Below, piece after piece: positions 12,829-23,261 of a stretch of 64,000 bases of DNA. The stretch is taken from contig JACVVK020000016.1 in the NCBI GenBank assembly GCA_018292915.2, positions 3,480,001-3,544,000 on the forward strand, read 5' to 3'. The position numbers were made by a program, and so were the translations under genes. Under the pieces are notes generated by a model that saw only the letters and a list, made by a program, of their open reading frames with translations, searched no databases and had not been told where the DNA came from. Source of the stretch: Batillaria attramentaria. Lineage: Eukaryota > Mollusca > Gastropoda > Batillariidae. Every line of letters starts with the position of its first letter. Position 1 is the stretch's first letter.

Positions 12829-13182
12829 ATGGAAGACGCCAGCGTGAGTGACGAGGATGACGTGCCCACTGAAGGAGCCACCGGTGGCTCAGACTTCATT
12901 GATGAGCTTGATCTATACGGTCAGTCTGCAGTCCAAGCCAATGTATTTGGGTTGCCAACCACAACCTGGCCACGAGGTGTGTATCCTTGAAAGAACACAC
13001 TCGCGTCTAGCATACATAAAAGTGTTTGCCCAGGCGTGCAATCTGTTCCTCTGAAAGAGCTCAAATAATATTGTAACTACAATACGCCTGTGTCCGGGTC
13101 AGGGCCGCTCGGCAGGTCGAGTTGTTTCGATGTTTGTAGTTGAGTGATGGCGCCTGCAGAGCAAGAACAGCACATCAGGTTG

Positions 13183-13256
<74 letters not shown>

Positions 13257-13765
13257 TGGTGTCTTCAATATTAGAGGCCGCAAAATGATAAAAACGGTCA
13301 AAATGTCAGGATGGACCATCTACTATTCGCGTATAGAGTTAGAGATCCGAAAGTAGTGTTTCCCCTCTCCACCCCCCCCCCCCCCCCCCCCACACACACA
13401 CACTCCCACCCAAGATATCAAATTGTCTCAGCATTTGGACAGGAATATATATTCATGTGGTTGCTTCCACGATGCTGGTAGAAGTTAGCTTGGTCTTTTA
13501 AAATAGTATTCTTGCCTGCATTTTTAAGGTAATACTCGCAACAACAACAACAACAACAAAGTAAGAAACTAAAGGGAAAGTGACTGCACGATCTTGCTCA
13601 GTTGTATTCGAAATGATGGATGTGTCTCAGTTCCCGAGGTGAAGGTGAAGGGATCGCTCCATTTGGCCGCGAAAATGAAAGTTACCCACAAGATCACCGC
13701 TAAGGAAGTCCATACTCCACATGCCGTCATTGGAACAGATCCTGGTGGATACCCGCAAATCATTG
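12829..13765 (+). CDS. two short 5' exons of the nSTAND-ankyrin gene
   Basis: Exon 1 12829-12919 ends CTATACG|gtcagt; exon 2 13631-13765 starts after tgtgtctcag and ends ATCATTG|gtgagt; the large exon 3 then adds AC to complete the Asp codon. Phase 1 is kept throughout, which is the main evidence that these belong together. Intron 1 (12920-13630) holds a (GT)n tract and a poly-C tract. Intron 2 (13766-15284) holds an A/C-rich low-complexity block and a minus-strand SINE fragment. The encoded segment has no motif I recognise. A start inside exon 3 (ATG 15218) is the alternative, but it would read through the acceptor region. Confidence 0.6.
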
Positions 13766-16700
13766 GTGAGTCCTATGGAATAATTCAAGATTTACGGTAA
13801 GTTTATTAATCCCTCACGGGGAAATTAAATGTCTGCTCGAAAAGCATGACAATTGCAGTACAGTATATTACAATTCTACGCATAAAAATACACCTCCTTC
13901 ACTCCTCATTCATACTGATGACGGCAAACATCACAGCTGCACGCCCCCCCCAAAAAAACAACAACAACAACAACAAAAAAACAAAAACAAAAAAACAACA
14001 ACAACAACAACAAAAAAACAAAAAACAAAACAAAATACAAAAAAAACCAACAACAACAACAAAAACAAAAATCCCCAAGCAAACAAACAACAACGAAACA
14101 ACAACAAACAAAAACAAAACAAAAAACATACAAACAAACAACAACAACAACAACAACAAAAAAACAACCAACCAACCAAACAAAAACAAAACACAAAACC
14201 GGAAAGGCGTACCAGCAAACCACAGGGAGTAATGTACATATATTTATAAGTTATCCAAGTAAAATTAACAAATTTCGATAAAAAGTAGATTATGGTTATG
14301 ATGATAATCTTAAAGTCTTGTTTACAAATTCCGTACCCAGACACTATCAGATCCTTATGCTTTAAACTCAACGCGCTTATTCCTAGATTACTAGCTTCAC
14401 AGATGACAGCTTCGGTTTGGAAACCTGCGCATGTGCGCTCGAAATAGTCTAATTGATTAGTAGAGCTCTGAATGCAAAACACTGACGTCTGCTGGCCGTG
14501 CGAACTTTGAAATGAAACGACCGGAAACTTTGGTGGAAAAAAGAGTGACAGCAACACTAGAACAGATGTCTTGTTTTTAACTATAACCCATAGCCTTCTG
14601 TTGGCTCAGAGCCAGCCTGTGAGAAGTGTAACTGCGCTGGTGTCTTAGTGGTACGGTGACACGACCAAAACAGCTCAGAATGATTGGGATTTGTGGGGCA
14701 CTTAGATGCATTTATATGGCCTGAGTGCGTACATGTCACATGAATATATCGGCATCACAACATGCCAGACTTTGACTTTGGCAGTTTCAGAGCATGTTGC
14801 TAAGTCACCTGCGAATTTTAAGCTTCACTGAAATAATATATTATTTGCTCTTACTCTTGCACTTGGAATTTATCCTGTGAGCTATCACTCTGATAAATAT
14901 GATGAATGTCACTCTGATGAATATGAGAAAATTTTAATACTAGCTAAAATTTGTTTGGTGTGGCATCTTCAGAGCTCAACGGCCGAATGAAATTGTGGCT
15001 GACGGTCGAAAGATGGCATCTCCTTGTTTCACAAATTAATTCTGCCCATGGCATTTTGAGGGTAAATTTGAAAACATCCCTAGTTCCAAAGGTGGTGTGG
15101 GTGTTTGGGAGTTTAATGTCCTTTTCCACTTCTTAATGGTGATATCAAAGACGAGGCAACGAGAAAAAAAGGCCAGAACAAATATTTGGGCCCAGCCGCA
15201 GAATCGATCAAATTATCATGCTTTCTTGTACAAACACTATAATAGACCCAACTCTGGTGCATCCAAATCATAATTTTGTTTCAGACCAGAGTGTGGCTGT
15301 TATCAGGGATGAAGAGTCCATTTTCGTTGAAACCACAGCGTACATAAAAGTTCTAAAGTGCGTAGAAGAGACGGGTACGGTGGTTATCACAGGCACAGAG
15401 GGGTGTGGAAAATCCACCTTGGGCAAAGCTCTGCTACGTCACTTTGGAAACAAAGGGTACACACCACTTGCTCTCAATACTTACGAAGAATGGCGCCACT
15501 ACGTGGGCGGCAAGGACAGACAGCAAGTTATCCTACTGGACGGAATTTTTGGAGATCATCGGTTCAGCTACGATCACTACAAAACATGGAAAAGGAGGTT
15601 CCATTTTGACTACAGTATGTGGTCAAAAACCTTTCCGTCCATGAGACATTTTGCCAGGGACAAAAGGTGTCTCGTGATTATGACGCTGCGCACAAGCATC
15701 GCCGGTGAAATTAACATAAAGTGTGATAGTGACGACGTCTTCGAAGGAATGCCCTTAATGGACCTCTGCCGCTCGGAATTACTGACAGACGCACAGAAGA
15801 TGGAGATGCTACAAAAGCATTTGGAATCAAAGGATAAGACAGTGGACCGCGGCATCCTGAGCCAGATCATTACTCATGACTGCAGTGGACCAAGATTCCC
15901 CACTGGCTGTAAGCGCTTCGCGGCGGATTTTGACGGGGATACTGATGTCGGGTCTATCATTCTTCAATACTTTGGGTCCTCAGAAACAGGTCGCTATTCT
16001 CGTGAAGTTGCAACTCTTGTAGAATCCTTCGATCCCGAGGGTAAAAGGGGTGCAGATATTCAGACTCAGTCCGCTCTGAAAACGTTCTTTCTTGCATGTC
16101 GCAAGAACGATACCACCAGGGTACGTAGCTTCCTTAAACGTGGCATCAGCACTGCCTGTACCGATGAAGACGGCAACACAGCTTTGCATATTGCCTGCGA
16201 GTGCGGTTACATTGATTTGGTGAGCATGCTGATTAGAAAGTCAGCTGACCTAAACGCAAGAAACCTGTCAGGATCGACTCCGTTGCATTACGCAACATCA
16301 AACGGTCATCTCAGTGTCGTAAAATGTTTGCTTGAGAAAGATGCTGCAATTGACCTGCAGGACCAAGACGGCTGGACAGCGCTTCACATGGCATGTAGCA
16401 AGGGTAAGACCAGCCTGATACAGCTGTTGATAGATCACGTAGCGTCCCTACAGGCAGAGACGTTAAGTGGGGACACGCCGTTGCACCTCGCTTGCGAAGG
16501 TAATGACGAAAATGCCATCAGATCTCTCCTAGAAAGTGGTGCTGAAAAAGAAGCTCGCGACAATAACGGATGGAGAGCCGTACACACAGCATCTCACAAT
16601 GGACGCCACAATATTGTCTCTGTGTTAGTCACTGAGTTCAATGCCAGTGTGAAGGCCACCACCAGAGAGGAGCAGACGGCTCTGCACTTGGCCTGTATTG

Positions 16701-18034
16701 CGAACCACTCCGATGTCGTGGAGACTCTGTTGCGTTCAGGAGCGCAGAAAGACTGCTGGGATAAAAGAGGGCGCTCCCCCTTACATGCTGCGTCCGAGTG
16801 TGGACATGAGACGATAGTTAAGATGCTGCTTGCCGAGGGTGCAAATGTCGAAAGTAAGGATGATGAAGGATGTACTCCGTTTCATGTTGCTTGTGCTAAC
16901 GGACACACTCAGCTGCTCAGCATTCTGGCAGGCAGTGGGGCAAAGACAGACACCCGAACACGCTCTGGACGTACGCCATTGCACAGTGCTTCCAACTTCG
17001 GACATTATTCCGTGGTCAAATGGCTCTTAGATAATGGTGCCTACGCAGATACCAAGAGCATCACAGGCAGCACACCGCTACACCTCGCTTGCCGTGAGGG
17101 CCAGGAAGAGGTAATAGGACTCTTATTGCAGAAATTCTCCGATGTCAACGCTGAGAACAACAGAGGTGCCACGCCATTCCATTTTGCATGTGAGAACGGC
17201 AATGCCTCCGTGCTTGGAATCCTAACAGAATACGGGGCATCCATTGACACAAAAATGAAATCAGGGCGAGCCCCCATACATACTGCCGCGTTTTATGGGC
17301 ATCCGGAAGTAGTGACATGGCTGATAGAGAATGGATCTGACTGTGACGTAAAAGACAAGTGCGGCTGCACACCACTTCACTATGCGTGCTTTAACAGTGA
17401 GGAACAGGTCAGAGTCTTCACTAGCTTACGACCAAAGGAAGGGGCAGCCACAGCCACCGAGCCTGCAGCAGGATGGGCCCCTGAAGAACAGGTTTCCTAC
17501 GCAGGACGAGTTGAAGCCATCAAGATACTGCTCCAGCATGGTGCAGATATTGACCACGTTGACAAGGACAAAAACACAGCACTACATCACGCTTGCCGGG
17601 GTAGCGCAGACCGTACTCATATGGACGTCCGTGAGCTTTTGTGCCATGGAGCCAATACCGAGATACAAGATGCGGATGGACGGATTCCACTCCATGTTGC
17701 CAGTGCCAGCGGAAATACTTACGCTGTCACATTTTTACTTTGTGTCAAGTCAAGTGTGGATGCAAGAGACAAATATGGAATGACCCCGCTGCATTATGCT
17801 TGTGAGCATGACAACGCCGAATTAGTGGAAACTCTGCTCAATTTTAACGCCGATATCGATGCAATCACTGCGACGGGTAAGACACCTTTGCATATTGCCA
17901 GCGACTGTGATCACCCGGAAGTTGTCGAAATCCTCATTTGCTACGGTGCCGACGTGGACCGGACGATGCCTGGAGACTTTACAGCACTGCAGACTGATTC
18001 CGAGAGCAATGATGAGAGTGACGGGGGAATATGA
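12829..18034 (+). CDS. nSTAND-like P-loop NTPase with ankyrin-repeat array; three exons, probable innate-immune sensor
   Basis: Exons: 12829-12919, 13631-13765, 15285-18034; 2976 nt, 991 residues. Exon 1 starts in good context (AAAATGG) and codes an acidic leader ending DFIDELDLY. Exon 2 codes about 45 residues of no recognised family. Exon 3 begins after a TTTCAG acceptor; both junctions are phase 1. Residues about 76-335 look like the nSTAND3 family: P-loop GTEGCGKST at 112-120, Walker-B-like QQVILLDGIFG with Asp about 161 (Gly where many members have a second Asp). Residues about 340-985 hold about 18 ankyrin repeats (TPLHLAC/TPLHxAS type); one is stretched by an insert around GAATATEPAAGWAP. 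Family knowledge: nSTAND proteins are signalling NTPases of NLR type and are abundant in molluscs; ankyrins are the likely ligand-sensing part. That this is an immune gene is inference. The acidic tail depends on a G5 run (see findings). Poly(A) signal at 18173. Confidence 0.8.
13186..13390 (+). repeat. (GT)n and poly-C tracts in intron 1 of the nSTAND-ankyrin gene
   Basis: TG repeat 13186-13259 and a C run at 13371-13390 followed by (CA)n. Confidence 0.85.
13936..14200 (+). repeat. A/C-rich low-complexity block (CAA-type) in intron 2 of the nSTAND-ankyrin gene
   Basis: CAACAACAA and AAAACAAAA words only; the long open frames on either strand here are artefacts of composition. Confidence 0.9.
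15093..15212 (-). mobile_element. SINE fragment of the same family, minus strand, in intron 2 of the nSTAND-ankyrin gene
   Basis: Read on the minus strand it gives CGGCTGGGCCCAAATATTTG, TCTTTGATATCACC, GTGGAAAAGGACATTAAAC and CCCAAACACCCACACC, matching body and tail of the copy at 21904. The tRNA head is truncated. Its inner end is about 70 nt from the exon 3 acceptor. Confidence 0.7.
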
Positions 18035-18172
18035 TGCAGGTTTAGACAGCCAGGACAGTCTGCCAAACAGGTTTGACCAAGATGTGGATTTCATTGATGA
18101 TCCAGACAGTGACTCCGACGGGGGATAGAAACCTCACTCGAGGTTCCCCATTTTGACCTGCTGGTAGACATC

Positions 18173-18178
18173 AATAAA
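18173..18178 (+). terminator. poly(A) signal of the nSTAND-ankyrin gene
   Basis: AATAAA lies 139 nt downstream of the stop at 18034, inside ATCAATAAAGAAGG. Placement suits a short 3' UTR. Confidence 0.6.
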
Positions 18179-18604
18179 GAAGGAGAAGAAGATGAACGCC
18201 TTCGTTGTCTCCACGGAGAAGTTTATTATGTTTTACAGTACAAACATTATAAGGACAAAACGGAACCGTGCCGTCTTTAAAGTTAAAGGTAATGTAAGTC
18301 ACACGCGCTTGCCATAAGCATAGAAGAAATACTACAAGGATACAATACCATAATTGTAAAACAAATAACATCATACTTTTGCTCTTCCTTTCAAATTAAG
18401 TATTTATCTTATCCATCTTTTTTACCTTGTCTGTATGGACTGAGACATTGTCCTGCACAGTTTGACAAACGATACGAATGCGTCCATTTTTCACGGACAG
18501 CTTTACTTTTCATGTTAAACACACATTGCCAGTTTCACTATGTAAAATTCGAACATTCCTTTGTTTCAATAATACTTTGCTGCTGTTTCTTAATTATCAC
18601 TGCT

Positions 18605-18795
18605 AGTGTTATTTTGGTGTTGTTGGTGATGTTTTTTTTGTTTTGTTGTTGTTTTTTTTGTTTGTTTGTTGGGTTTTTTTGTCGTTGGTTTTGTTTTTGG
18701 TTTTTTGTGTTTTTTGGGGGGTGGTGGTGGTGGTGGTTGTTTTTGTTGTTTTTTGTGTTTGTTTCTCTTTTTTTTTTTTTGGGGGGGGGGGGGGT
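18605..18795 (+). repeat. T/G-rich low-complexity block ending in a G run
   Basis: Only T and G words over about 190 nt, then GGGGGGGGGG near 18781. No gene. Confidence 0.85.
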
Positions 18796-19159
18796 ATCCT
18801 TGTTAGCAAGCTGTGTTTGCCCATTCTGTATTTCTTGCCAGATCTTGATTTTTTAAGTCTTAGCTGTTTAAACGAGACAGTGGTCGATGAATTGGCGTGA
18901 CAGTTCTTCTTGGCAGAGACTTCGAGTTCTACGATTACTGATAATGACGTCTTGGTCGACCTTTACTGTCACGTGCCATCAGTCACTGCACTTGCCATAG
19001 TTTTGTTGTTGTACAGCCGGTTTTACGTGTAAGCACAACCACTTTTGGTTTGTCAGTTACATAACAATGGAATTCCCAGATATTATAGCAGTTTTTCCTT
19101 TACTTTGGAAACTTCACATGATTTTTCACTTGCTTATGTTCTCACGACATTTAAACCGA

Positions 19160-19217
19160 CAAAAGAGAGAGAGAGAGAGAGAGTCGTTCACAACGTCGTC
19201 CTTATAACAATACACAC

Positions 19218-19297
<80 letters not shown>

Positions 19298-19361
19298 GAC
19301 GAACGAACAGAGAGAGAGAGAGAGAGAGTCGTTCACAACGTGGTCCTTATAACAATACACT

Positions 19362-19395
<34 letters not shown>

Positions 19396-19495
19396 CACAC
19401 ACACACACACACACACACCACGACACACACACACAAAGACGAACGAACGAGAGAGAGAGAGAGAGAGAGAGAGGGCGGGGGGGGGGGGGTGGGGG
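19160..19495 (+). repeat. tandemly duplicated microsatellite unit, about 160 bp
   Basis: GAGAGAG-GTCGTTCACAACGTSGTCC, then TTATAACAATACAC, then a long (AC)n and AAAGACGAACGAAC occurs twice in succession, the two differing in tract length and a few bases. Confidence 0.8.
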
Positions 19496-20648
19496 GGATT
19501 TCCACATCAGTTTTGTCATTGAAATAGTTGTAATTCAGTGTATACTACAATAAACAAGTGCAGAAAGGCAGTTTGAACGAGTTTCTTGTTTGGCGTGTAG
19601 CTGAGTATATTTTGACAAGCCAGTACACGGGTTCATTGACTGTGGCATGACATTAGTGTGCCGGTGTGCGTGCGTGCGTGCTGGTGTATCGAGTAGATCG
19701 TAAACATGTTGGCGTTCATACGTCTCCTATTTCCAGTTTCTTTGGCCAACAATAATGTTCTGTTCAAATGCCAAAATCCAATGTGTTCTTTCAGTCAGGC
19801 GATGGGTGTGTGCGAGGGGGTAGGGGAGGGAAGGTAGGTCCGATTGGTAGGTCTTACGGACTTGAAGTGGAGTGGGGGGGAGGAGGGAGGACCCACCGGC
19901 AACAATAAACAGACAAAATAACTGAAATTTGGAGAAACAACTTTATGGGATGGGGCCATTCCTCCTTGTTTTTTTCAGTACTGCAGCGTCACTTAGACTG
20001 CAGGCCATCTGCAGCCTCGCACTCTGTGTTGGCTGCAGGCAGCTGTCATTCAGTTGTACAGTGTGTCATCGTTCACACAGCTGAAGTAGTGAATATGAAT
20101 GCGCGACCCACTACACGCTGACTACTGAAAAAAAAAACATGTCGCTAGGAGAGGTCACGTAAAGCACGAACTGGTGTGCCTTTGTCAGAGTATTAGGCAC
20201 TCCGATTTCGGCACAGGTCAGCCATAGCTTGAACTCGCGCTGCGGGCACATAAACAAGTGATATCGTAATAAGACTGTCGGATAACAACTGCAGTGCTCT
20301 AATTCTAGCTGTGTGCATGTCTGTAGCCGCGGACTCTGTTCTACTCTGGCATTTATTTAGGCCGTCGCGCTGAACCTTCACCTCAGCCGTTCGGTGTCTA
20401 TGTCGTGTAATAGTTATATGCATGGTGTGCTGTGACAGGATTTCTCTGCTGATCGTGCCAGTGTCAACAAACACCTAAGTCGTAACTGCATCGTCTGTAA
20501 CCGGATCAGTAGTGCTGCCTTCACAAACTTAACTTCAGCACCACTGATCTCGAACTGCCCGTTCTCATGTAACTGTGTCTACTTTCAATGTCCCACTAGC
20601 ATCATACCCCGCCGAGCTTTGACGGCCTTGGCGGAGCATTCTGAAATA

Positions 20649-20826
20649 CAGTCGAACCTGCCAAGGCGGTCACCTGTATAAGCCAAACCACTGTCTAACC
20701 TGGTCACCCCAGAGGATCCCCTGACACACTAGCTGTTGACATGACACCCTGGATAACCCGGTCACCTGTCTAAGGCGGTCAGTTTGACCCAGTCCCTTGG
20801 GTGACCGCCTTACACAGGTTTGACTG
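20649..20826. mobile_element. 178-bp MITE with TA target duplication
   Basis: Left end CAGTCGAACCTGCCAAGGCG and inverted right end CAGTCAAACCTGTGTAAGGC, both running into GGTCACC, are flanked by TA on each side (20647-20648 and 20827-20828). No coding capacity. Same structural class as the element at 6599 but a different family by sequence. Confidence 0.75.
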
Positions 20827-20984
20827 TACATGTCAGCTCGGCCGTATATAAAGCGTACCCCCATACTGGCCCGGACAACCCTGTTCCGGGTCCGTCGCTT
20901 GTCTAGGTCCCTGCGACGACGCCCAAATCGGGCTAATCGAGACCGAGCCGATCTAAGTGATACCTAAGAAGGAAAAGACGAACA

Positions 20985-21382
20985 TATTCGGTGACAAGGA
21001 AAGTGGACAGTTGCGAACAACTTTGATGTCTCCGTGTTATTTCACAGTGTGCACAGAAGTGGTGAAAACTGTCGCATTCACCAGCACAGTACATTCTCAG
21101 CCTGCTTCGAGATTATTGCCTGCATGAGTTGTCCCCCGTGCATACACAGACCCGCAGCATGCATGCATTTTTCGCGGCAGCTTTGTGCTCAGCCACGAAA
21201 AATGCGTGCTTGTTGCGGCAAGGCAGACAACTCATGCAGGCAATAATCTCGAAACAGATTGAGAATGTACTATGCTGGTGAATGCGACGGACGGTTTTCA
21301 CCGCTTCTGTGCACACTGTGAAATAACAAGGGGAACCCCAAAGTTGTTCGCAACTGTTCACTTTCCTTGTCACCGAGTATTT
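20985..21382. repeat. near-palindromic foldback element of about 400 bp
   Basis: The left arm from TATTCGGTGACAAGGAAAG and the right arm, read inverted from about 21380 (ACTCGGTGACAAGGAAAG), match almost throughout: GTTGCGAACAACTTT, TTATTTCACAGTGTGCACAG, CGAGATTATTGCCTGCATG. The loop is only about 20 nt around 21180-21200. The transcript of either strand would fold into one long hairpin. Small differences between arms show it is not an assembly mirror. Confidence 0.75.
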
Positions 21383-21585
21383 TTGTTTTTATGTTGTTTC
21401 CATAGTAATTGAAACATCATAGGACGGGCTTAATTTTCCACGTTCATAGGCAAGCCTCTGTGGTAGAAACGCACGTCACTGCTGACCTAAGGCAGAGACG
21501 ATTTTGCAAGTGTAACTCTGACAATGACGTAGGAAAACGTGCGTGTACGGTGCACCGAACGCACTTCTCCGCCTCAGCGAGTGCC

Positions 21586-21637
<52 letters not shown>

Positions 21638-21639
21638 GG

Positions 21640-22410
21640 GCGTGTATCTCCGAAAATACTCAACCGACTGGCTTCACTTGAAATCTGGGCTCTCCAAATA
21701 TATCAAGATCCTTAGATAGAGCGACCGACCAAGTTGTAATTGCTTTGGTGATTTGGGAGTTATCACATTTTTTAGAAAAGTTGGTTGTCTCGCGTTTACA
21801 GGCGTAATATTCATTTAAATCACTCCTTTTTTTCTGGGCGTAGATAGCTTGAACACTAATTCTGAACAGTCACATATTGGAGGTAGTCGCTCTTATAGTT
21901 TTCGGGGAGCCGGGGTGGTCGAATGGCAGAGCGTTGGACTTTTAATGCTCGGGTCGTGAGTTCGATCCCGGCTGGGGCCAAATATTTGTGCTGGCCTTTT
22001 CATCGTTGCCCCGTCTTTGATATCACCCTATGTGGTGGAAAAGGACGTTAATCCCCCAAACACCCACCCACTCTTATAGTTTTCATGTAAATCGTACCTC
22101 AGTTTACATCGCAGCTGAACCCAGTTCAGATGCCTGTATCTCCGAAAATACTCAACCGATCGATTCAAATTTGGGGTTTCTTAATGAATCAGAATCTTTG
22201 AATAGAGGGCCCGATCCAGGTACGATTGCACACATGTTTTGCGAGTTATCGCCCTTTTCGGAAAAGTTGGTTTTTTGGCGTTTAAAGGCGTACTATTTAT
22301 CTAAATCACTCCTTTTTTTTGGGGGGGGGGGGGATAGATAGCATGAATACGGACTCTAAACAGTGTGAATTTTGGAGGTAGTCGCTCTTACACTTTTGAG
22401 GTAAACCGTA
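21640..22410 (+). repeat. two diverged direct copies of an about 270-bp repeat, the first split by a SINE
   Basis: Both copies contain ATCTCCGAAAATACTCAACC, GAAAAGTTGGTT, TAAATCACTCCTTTTTTT, GATAGATAGC-like and GGAGGTAGTCGCTCTTA. Copy one is about 21640-21903 (continuing after the SINE at 22085-22105); copy two is about 22130-22410. Confidence 0.7.
21904..22070 (+). mobile_element. tRNA-derived SINE with 14-bp target duplication
   Basis: The head resembles a tRNA (A box TGGTCGAATGGCAGAGC, loop ACTTTTAAT with Lys-like UUU anticodon, B box GGTCGTGAGTTCGATCCC). The body reads GGGGCCAAATATTTGTGCTGG and the tail CCCCAAACACCCACCC. It is flanked by direct repeats CTCTTATAGTTTTC at 21890-21903 and 22071-22084, the mark of retroposition. 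Confidence 0.85.
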
Positions 22411-22598
22411 CCTCATGAAAGTGCTGGAGATACGACTGATGAATGCTTGAGGCGACGGTTTGCGGAAAGGACTTGCTTCTCGAACTCTGCCAGTCTTGCC
22501 CGGTAAGGGTCGACACTGCATTCCTGTTCAGTTTCACGTAGTGTTTATAAATGCCTGCACATTAACATAACTGCCGACTCTTCATCCACCGGTAAACC

Positions 22599-23187
22599 AT
22601 GCAACGGGAACTTTGTGTCTGCCTAGTGATTATCACCATAGGCAAGTGTGTGATACCTGTCAAGGGCACGACCCCGAACTTGCTCTTTTTTGTGGCCGAT
22701 GACCTTGGCTACGGTGACCTTGGTTGCTTTGGCAACGATACCATTCGCACTCCAAATATCGACAGGCTGGCAGCGCAAGGGGTCAGACTGACCCAGAACC
22801 TGGCTGCTGACACGTTGTGCACACCCAGCAGAGCTGCCTTCCTCACAGGCCGCTACCCCATTCGATCAGGTGAGCCGGAAATGCTGGTCAGTTGGTGGAT
22901 TGTCAGTCTGGTTTGGGTTTTAATGTCATTTCCGTGTATACGTAAGGCCGCACGACATTATAAAAACAACAACAACAACAACGCAACAAAACCGTGACAA
23001 CAACCAAACACACAACGAGAGCAACAAACTGTAACAGCTAGGAAAAAGCCAGCACAACTTCCTCGGTCAAATCCGGCTCAGTGTGAACATCGAACTCAGA
23101 CCTGAGCATTGGCAGTCCAATGCTCTACCAGCTGCGCTATCTCGGCACTCCCAGGATCTTGTTCGACGCGGGTCTGACAGTGACACT

Positions 23188-23261
<74 letters not shown>

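Larger units (their letters stand above)
18180..20640. other. intergenic spacer between the nSTAND-ankyrin gene and sulfatase copy 2, first part
   Basis: Low-complexity T/G and microsatellite blocks as listed; otherwise no open frame I recognise on either strand. Confidence 0.6.

Noticed and set aside
13906..14557. Long minus-strand open frame of Phe/Cys/Val/Leu-rich protein
   Set aside because: Produced by the CAA/AAAC low-complexity block; no family, no splice logic, and mirrored by an equally meaningless plus-strand frame.
15218..18034. nSTAND-ankyrin unit as an intronless retrocopy or standalone single-exon gene
   Set aside because: An acceptor at 15284 and two upstream exons in matching phase explain it better, and there is no poly-A tail with flanking duplications.
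18512..18856. Plus-strand open frame with hydrophobic, apparently membrane-spanning sequence
   Set aside because: Translation of a T/G-only tract; composition alone creates the Phe/Val/Cys run.
19045..19527. Thr/His repeat open frame
   Set aside because: Translated (AC)n microsatellite.
21034..21373. Similar Cys-rich small proteins on both strands
   Set aside because: They are the same sequence read from the two arms of the palindrome; no other coding sign.
21905..21980. Possible functional tRNA-Lys gene
   Set aside because: A and B boxes are present but the acceptor stem does not pair, a SINE body and tail follow directly, and 14-bp target duplications flank the unit.
23060..23157. Possible tRNA gene on the minus strand
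   Set aside because: Continues into a non-tRNA body like other SINEs; stems have mismatches.
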